From NCBI GenBank assembly GCA_031260825.1, contig JAISKS010000020.1, positions 1-8,975 on the forward strand: a stretch of 8,975 bases of DNA, in the 5' to 3' direction. Position numbers and translations under genes: made by a program. The DNA comes from Bifidobacteriaceae bacterium. GTDB taxonomy: Bacteria > Actinomycetota > Actinomycetes > Actinomycetales > Bifidobacteriaceae. Below the pieces are notes generated by a model. The model did not search any database. It was not told the origin of the DNA and was given only the letters and a program-made list of their open reading frames with translations. Shown piece after piece: positions 5,620 to 8,975 of the stretch; the first letter of the stretch is position 1, and the number at the start of each line of letters is the position of its first letter.

Positions 5620-6768
5620 TTAGGATTTTTTCTTAATATAAAGCTCTTGCGAGGCTTTGGCGAATAATTCACCTGGAAGTCCATCGTCAGTAACAGTATA
5701 AATATCGGCAGTTGCGAGGCCTCTATTAAAGGCAAAAGACTCATATTTGCCATGAATGAAAAGTCCGTTTTTTATAATTTCAATCGGCGGATAAGCATAC
5801 ATTCTAGCGGTATGATTCATTGTTGTATAACGCAAACTTAAGTCGAATAAAAATAGTTCTTTCGCGCGAAATATAGGTAGTAACATCGCTTGGTCAATCG
5901 CGAAATGCGTAAATTCGCTGATAGTTAATGGATCCGAATTTGAAATTTTTTCAGATGAATCATCAGCGTTAGGCGTTTTATATTCAGATGTAATTACCTT
6001 TGATATTACCCTTTCAAATTTCTCATTCGGTATCGCGTAAATGAAATTTTCAACAGTCTTTGAATGCGCGCAAGAATCTGCATTATTAAGTAGTGCACTG
6101 TTTTTTGTAAGTGGTACAGGTGCCAAAATGACATCTGGAAGCACTGAATGTTGCGCAAAAACAGCAGTGTCTATCCACGCCTGTATTGGTGGGATCTTCG
6201 CGCCTAATGGACCGAGCGTCTCTAGTGAGGATGGGACTTTTGTGTATGGGGGAATCTCGATTGAGAAGGTTGGAGTAGCATTAGGTACGGTAGCCGGTAC
6301 ACTATGAGGATTATGCAAATCAGGGTACTGATCTTTTCCGTCTGTATGTTCTGGTACCATAATTGCAGTAGCAATTGTGAGTACGCTTTGGCATAAGATG
6401 GTCTGATTTGAATTTAGATTCCCATTTTCATGGGAATGACAGGCATTTGATTGTGGATTCCCATTTTCATGGGAATGACTAGCCTGCGACGCTGTAATAT
6501 TTAAATTAATATAATGTTTTCCGACCTTTACAAGCTCACAATTATAAATAACAGGCTGATCAAGTTTTCCGCCTGTGACGAAATTTGTAGAAATATACGT
6601 TACGCCACCGACGAGTCCAGAAAGCTTACTTTGATCGTCCAAACCTTCAGAATCAATGAAAAGCTTTGCAGCGCGGATGGATTGAGCGACAAGTTGCCCC
6701 CCGTATACACGGCCTGTTGGAATTAATAGGTTGCGGTTGAATGTGAATTGATTTGTTATTTTTTTCAT
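5620..6768 (-). CDS. tesB: Divergent TesB-type acyl-CoA thioesterase II with palindrome-derived insertion
   Basis: The protein has the two-hotdog layout of thioesterase II, which hydrolyses acyl-CoA to free acid and CoA. The N-terminal landmark GRVYGGQLVAQSIRAA is at residues 19-34. KLDQPVIYNCELVKVGKHY (68-86) and NITASQ (90-95) match the first domain. RGLATADIY (349-357) and ASQELYI (372-378) match the second. At 382 residues it is much longer than the roughly 290 of E. coli TesB. Part of the extra length is residues 96-121, encoded by two copies of a REP-like palindrome; more lies in the linker at about 140-285. The N-terminus is about 15-20 residues shorter than usual, and an in-frame TGA close upstream rules out extension. 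Compared with the E. coli triad Asp204-Thr228-Gln278, Q374 is kept, Asp appears as N318 and the Thr is not conserved in my alignment. No Shine-Dalgarno sequence or clear -10 box precedes it. Substrate is unknown. Confidence 0.8.
   Translation of the reverse strand: MKKITNQFTFNRNLLIPTGRVYGGQLVAQSIRAAKLFIDSEGLDDQSKLSGLVGGVTYISTNFVTGGKLDQPVIYNCELVKVGKHYINLNITASQASHSHENGNPQSNACHSHENGNLNSNQTILCQSVLTIATAIMVPEHTDGKDQYPDLHNPHSVPATVPNATPTFSIEIPPYTKVPSSLETLGPLGAKIPPIQAWIDTAVFAQHSVLPDVILAPVPLTKNSALLNNADSCAHSKTVENFIYAIPNEKFERVISKVITSEYKTPNADDSSEKISNSDPLTISEFTHFAIDQAMLLPIFRAKELFLFDLSLRYTTMNHTARMYAYPPIEIIKNGLFIHGKYESFAFNRGLATADIYTVTDDGLPGELFAKASQELYIKKKS
6406..6479 (-). repeat. Two REP-like palindromic repeats inside tesB
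   Basis: Two 35-bp direct repeats, 6406-6440 and 6445-6479 with a 39-bp period, differ at three positions. Each contains an identical 24-bp core (6417-6440 and 6456-6479) whose heart is a perfect hairpin with 8-bp arms, ATTCCCAT and ATGGGAAT, and a 4-nt loop. The period equals 13 codons, so the frame is kept, and both copies encode HSHENGN. The layout resembles the short palindromic elements that insert in frame into genes, such as Rickettsia palindromic elements. A degenerate tail similar to the spacer follows the second copy. Confidence 0.85.
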
Positions 6769-6835
6769 AAAAATTACTCAGTTAAGCAGAAGCTAAATCC
6801 CCCAGATATGTACCATACGGAAAGGGAAGTTATAC

Positions 6836-7873
6836 TTAATCAGCTTTATTCGCAGAGCCTAAAATCTCGATATATTCCTTAACAGACTCAGTCATCGCAA
6901 CGCGGGCTGCTTTTGAACCAACGCGTGGATCGTAGAATTTTTTGCCCTTAGCAGAATCACGAACTAAATCAACATTATCAGCGATTACAGAAGCCATACC
7001 GCCACTATAAGCGAATTGGAATTGTGAATCTAAATTCACTTTCACAACGCCATATTCAATTGCTTGACGAATCACAGCTGGATCGCTTCCTGATGTACCA
7101 TGGAAAACAAAGTTAAATTCTTTGCCAGTAGCCTCATTTATATCACGCAAAATTTCTGGTTTTAAATTAGCTTTTTTAGCCATTCCATGTGCGTTTCCAA
7201 ATGCTACAGCCAATAAATAATCCTCAGATTTTAGACCGATTTCTGCAAGCGCTGAATCCATTTTCACTACATCTTCTACGCTAGTGTATGAACTGTCATC
7301 GCTTACGCCATCTTCGCTACCGCCCCATGTACCAAGTTCACATTCAAGCATTGAATGAGCTGCAGCGCATAAATTTGCCATTTGAACACTTTTTTCGATA
7401 TTCGCATCAAGGTCGATATGAGATCCGTCGAACATATTTGAATTCCAAGTATATGCAGGTGAATATTTGTAGAAATCCTCTGGAAGTTCACTAAGACCTT
7501 CTTCATTAGCAGCCTCTAAATTAGCCTCAACAACTTCAGCTTGTAGCTCAACAAGAGGCTTTAACCATTCTTCTAAAAGCTCTGCATGGCAGTGATCAGT
7601 GTGAAGAGCAAGAGGAACTTCAGCTTCCATAATTAGTGATTGTAAAAACTCAGCTAAATTAAATGAGCCCTCAACAAGATCTTCATTAATAGAATTATGT
7701 TTTGCTGAACCAGATGTGATTTGAATAATTCCAGGAGAATTTAGTTCTTCAAATGCTTTCACAGCAGCAATCGCAGTATTACTATCGCTAACATTTACAG
7801 CAGCAAGCGCGAACTTTTCATCGTGGGCGCGTCTAATCCATTCTTTGTATTCTTTTGGTGTCATTTGTGTCAT
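6836..7873 (-). CDS. fba: Class II fructose-bisphosphate aldolase
   Basis: This zinc-dependent aldolase splits fructose 1,6-bisphosphate into dihydroxyacetone phosphate and glyceraldehyde 3-phosphate in glycolysis, and runs in reverse in gluconeogenesis. It acts in the cytoplasm, usually as a dimer in this subtype. Its 345 residues are the normal length. The motif ALHTDHC places the catalytic Asp at D93 and a zinc ligand at H94. The block ECELGTWGGSEDGV (177-190) carries the conserved Glu and glycine loop. AFGNAHG gives H229, and FHGTSGS (257-263) gives H258 and the phosphate-binding loop. VKVNLDSQ (277-284) has the substrate-contacting Asn280 and Asp282. Nothing essential is missing. The ATG at 7873 has an AGGA 7 nt upstream; a second ATG three codons later is less well placed. 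The gene begins 15 nt after the nucleotidase stop, so it is probably co-transcribed with it. Confidence 0.96.
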   Translation of the reverse strand: MTQMTPKEYKEWIRRAHDEKFALAAVNVSDSNTAIAAVKAFEELNSPGIIQITSGSAKHNSINEDLVEGSFNLAEFLQSLIMEAEVPLALHTDHCHAELLEEWLKPLVELQAEVVEANLEAANEEGLSELPEDFYKYSPAYTWNSNMFDGSHIDLDANIEKSVQMANLCAAAHSMLECELGTWGGSEDGVSDDSSYTSVEDVVKMDSALAEIGLKSEDYLLAVAFGNAHGMAKKANLKPEILRDINEATGKEFNFVFHGTSGSDPAVIRQAIEYGVVKVNLDSQFQFAYSGGMASVIADNVDLVRDSAKGKKFYDPRVGSKAARVAMTESVKEYIEILGSANKAD

Positions 7874-7880
7874 AATTAAT

Positions 7881-7885
7881 TCCTA
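7881..7885 (-). promoter_or_regulatory. Shine-Dalgarno of fba
   Basis: TAGGA on the minus strand lies 7 nt before the ATG at 7873, inside the 15-nt gap after the nucleotidase stop. It supports that start and, with no -10 box seen nearby, supports co-transcription. Confidence 0.6.
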
Positions 7886-7888
7886 TTC

Positions 7889-8975
7889 TTATTCTTTATT
7901 TTCATCAGTAGCTACAGTATTTAAATTAGCCTCTTTCTTTTTCTTAAGATTTATAGATGCTACAACTAATAGCAATGCAACAACTACAATTAAGCCAGCT
8001 AAAATCGAAATACCTGTTTCTGAAAGCGGACCATTATTATCTGGTACAGTTATTGGGAAATTAACTTGACCAATTCCTGAAAGTCCAACTGTGATATTAT
8101 GATTGCCAGCAGGAAGTGCAGGTACTTCATATTCATTATTAACAGAAGTCTCACCAAGTGTTAAGAACTGATCAATATTTGTTGTTTCTGAATGTGCATT
8201 TACAGTAATTGTGCGATTCTTAAGAAGAGCGTTTGAGCCTTTAACAGTGAAATGAACGCCTTCAGTCGCAACAAAAGGATTTGATGTACCGAAATCGATT
8301 TGTAGCATATCTTTAATATTATAACGTGTATTAATTGAACGTCCAACATCAGGAGTTGTGATAACTGGGTGAGCTTTGAAATAATCAACTAATGCTTCTA
8401 GGTCGTTTTTACCAGTGTTTACAACGTTATAAACACCATCAGAATCTGAAGACTCATTAGCATCTTTGAATGCGAAGAAATTATCGCCACCGTCTGGAAG
8501 GAGGAATTTATTAGAAACTAATGTGAAAGTGTCATTATCAGCAATTTTTTTGCCATCAACAAATATATCTACAATATGTGTGCATTGTTCAGCTGCAACA
8601 ACAGTTTTTGAATCGCCGCCTTGATATGTTTTTTGCCATCTGCATACAGTATTGCCAAGTGGATCAATGACTAGATCTTCATCATATGTATATGTTACAT
8701 TTTCAGAGATGCCTAGTTTTAATCGAGCACGTGTAGGTGTTTTATAGCAAGCATTACCATCAGCAATATATGTAGGGCATTCAGTGTTTTCATTATCAAC
8801 TTGTGCTTGCCATTGTTGTTCTAAGGCAAGTCTAAGTTTAGCACCTGTCACGGTTGCAATATACATTTCGTTTGCAAAAGGAGTTGTTGTTGCGACATCT
8901 CCATAAGTGATTGTACCATCTGCTTTTGGAGTAATATTTGCGCGAATTCCACCAGGATTAATTACACCGATGATT
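7889..8975 (-). CDS. Surface-anchored 5'-nucleotidase family protein (N-terminus outside window)
   Basis: The frame is open through the high-coordinate edge; 361 residues are visible. The methionine at 8866 is internal, not the start. The visible part begins inside the C-terminal domain of the UshA/5'-nucleotidase family: VINPGGIR (4-11), then TYGDVATTTPFANE (23-36), TGAKLRLALEQQW (43-55), and TFTLVSNKFLLPDGGDNFFAF (149-169). This domain binds the nucleotide; the metallophosphatase half would lie upstream. Such enzymes remove phosphate from extracellular nucleotides to feed nucleoside uptake. Cysteines at 66, 76, 111 and 131 lie within or beside insertions and could form disulfides. Residues about 205-310 look like an Ig-like beta-rich stalk. 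The C-terminus has LSETG (317-321), a hydrophobic helix (about 322-342), KKKK and a 14-residue acidic tail, so it is membrane- or wall-anchored. Exact substrate (nucleotide, cyclic nucleotide or UDP-sugar) cannot be told. Confidence 0.88.
   Translation of the reverse strand, partial: IIGVINPGGIRANITPKADGTITYGDVATTTPFANEMYIATVTGAKLRLALEQQWQAQVDNENTECPTYIADGNACYKTPTRARLKLGISENVTYTYDEDLVIDPLGNTVCRWQKTYQGGDSKTVVAAEQCTHIVDIFVDGKKIADNDTFTLVSNKFLLPDGGDNFFAFKDANESSDSDGVYNVVNTGKNDLEALVDYFKAHPVITTPDVGRSINTRYNIKDMLQIDFGTSNPFVATEGVHFTVKGSNALLKNRTITVNAHSETTNIDQFLTLGETSVNNEYEVPALPAGNHNITVGLSGIGQVNFPITVPDNNGPLSETGISILAGLIVVVALLLVVASINLKKKKEANLNTVATDENKE
8012..8026 (-). other. LSETG sortase-like motif in the nucleotidase
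   Basis: These codons encode LSETG, followed directly by about 20 hydrophobic residues and KKKK. The order matches a cell-wall sorting signal of LPxTG type with Ser in place of Pro. The tail after the lysines is longer than usual, so simple membrane anchoring is the alternative. Confidence 0.45.

Noticed and set aside
5496..5753. Minus-strand 85-codon frame across the long hairpin
   Set aside because: Its start lies inside tesB in another frame and most of its remainder is the inverted repeat; no family resemblance or ribosome binding site was seen.
6417..6479. Two identical 24-bp repeats as a short CRISPR remnant
   Set aside because: The spacer is only 15 bp, the repeats lie in a coding frame and are perfect palindromes, and there are no cas genes nearby.
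8864..8866. ATG at 8866 as the start of the nucleotidase gene
   Set aside because: The same frame continues upstream to the window edge and encodes the conserved NPGGIR and TYGDVATTTPFANE blocks of the same domain.
1..8975. tRNA, rRNA, riboswitch, insertion sequence or integrase genes
   Set aside because: None was recognised on either strand; every gap longer than about 100 bases contains only the repeats and promoter elements already listed.

Overview
This AT-rich window carries seven protein genes, all on the minus strand and so transcribed from high to low coordinates. Several features point to a low-GC member of the Actinobacteria. The IspF has the actinobacterial-style motifs GTDxH and VSATTTDG. 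The polytopic membrane protein at the low-coordinate end matches the actinobacterial DUF6350 family. The surface nucleotidase ends in a sortase-like tail, and several starts look leaderless. The low GC and rather divergent proteins would suit a small-genome, host-associated lineage, for example one near the Bifidobacteriaceae, but this placement is inference.

Layout from high to low coordinates (transcription order). At 8975-7889 is the C-terminal part of a surface 5'-nucleotidase-type protein, with its N-terminus outside the window. At 7873-6836 is a class II fructose-bisphosphate aldolase, 15 nt downstream and probably co-transcribed. At 6768-5620 is a TesB-type acyl-CoA thioesterase with an in-frame insertion made of two REP-like palindromes. 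At 5591-5520 is a perfect 28-bp inverted repeat. At 5457-4903 is ispF with a leaderless-type promoter. At 4902-4742 is a non-coding gap with a 30-bp tandem repeat. At 4741-1476 is a competence operon: comEA, a comEC that lacks the hydrolase domain (8-nt overlap with comEA), and a separate membrane-anchored metallo-beta-lactamase-fold protein that supplies the missing domain (16-nt gap). At 1473-1397 is a long terminator-like inverted repeat. At 1324-1 is the DUF6350 membrane protein, whose C-terminus lies outside the window.

Functionally, comEA, comEC and the hydrolase form a DNA-uptake module: an outer DNA receptor, a channel, and a nuclease-like domain. The other genes are metabolic: fba in glycolysis, ispF in the MEP isoprenoid pathway, tesB in acyl-CoA hydrolysis, and the nucleotidase in external nucleotide scavenging.

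I did not find a convincing new multi-gene system. The most interesting signals are the palindromic element exapted into tesB, the long perfect hairpin after tesB, the triplicated TAAAAGGGGT word between the competence operon and DUF6350, and the repeated pairing of -10 boxes directly with start codons.
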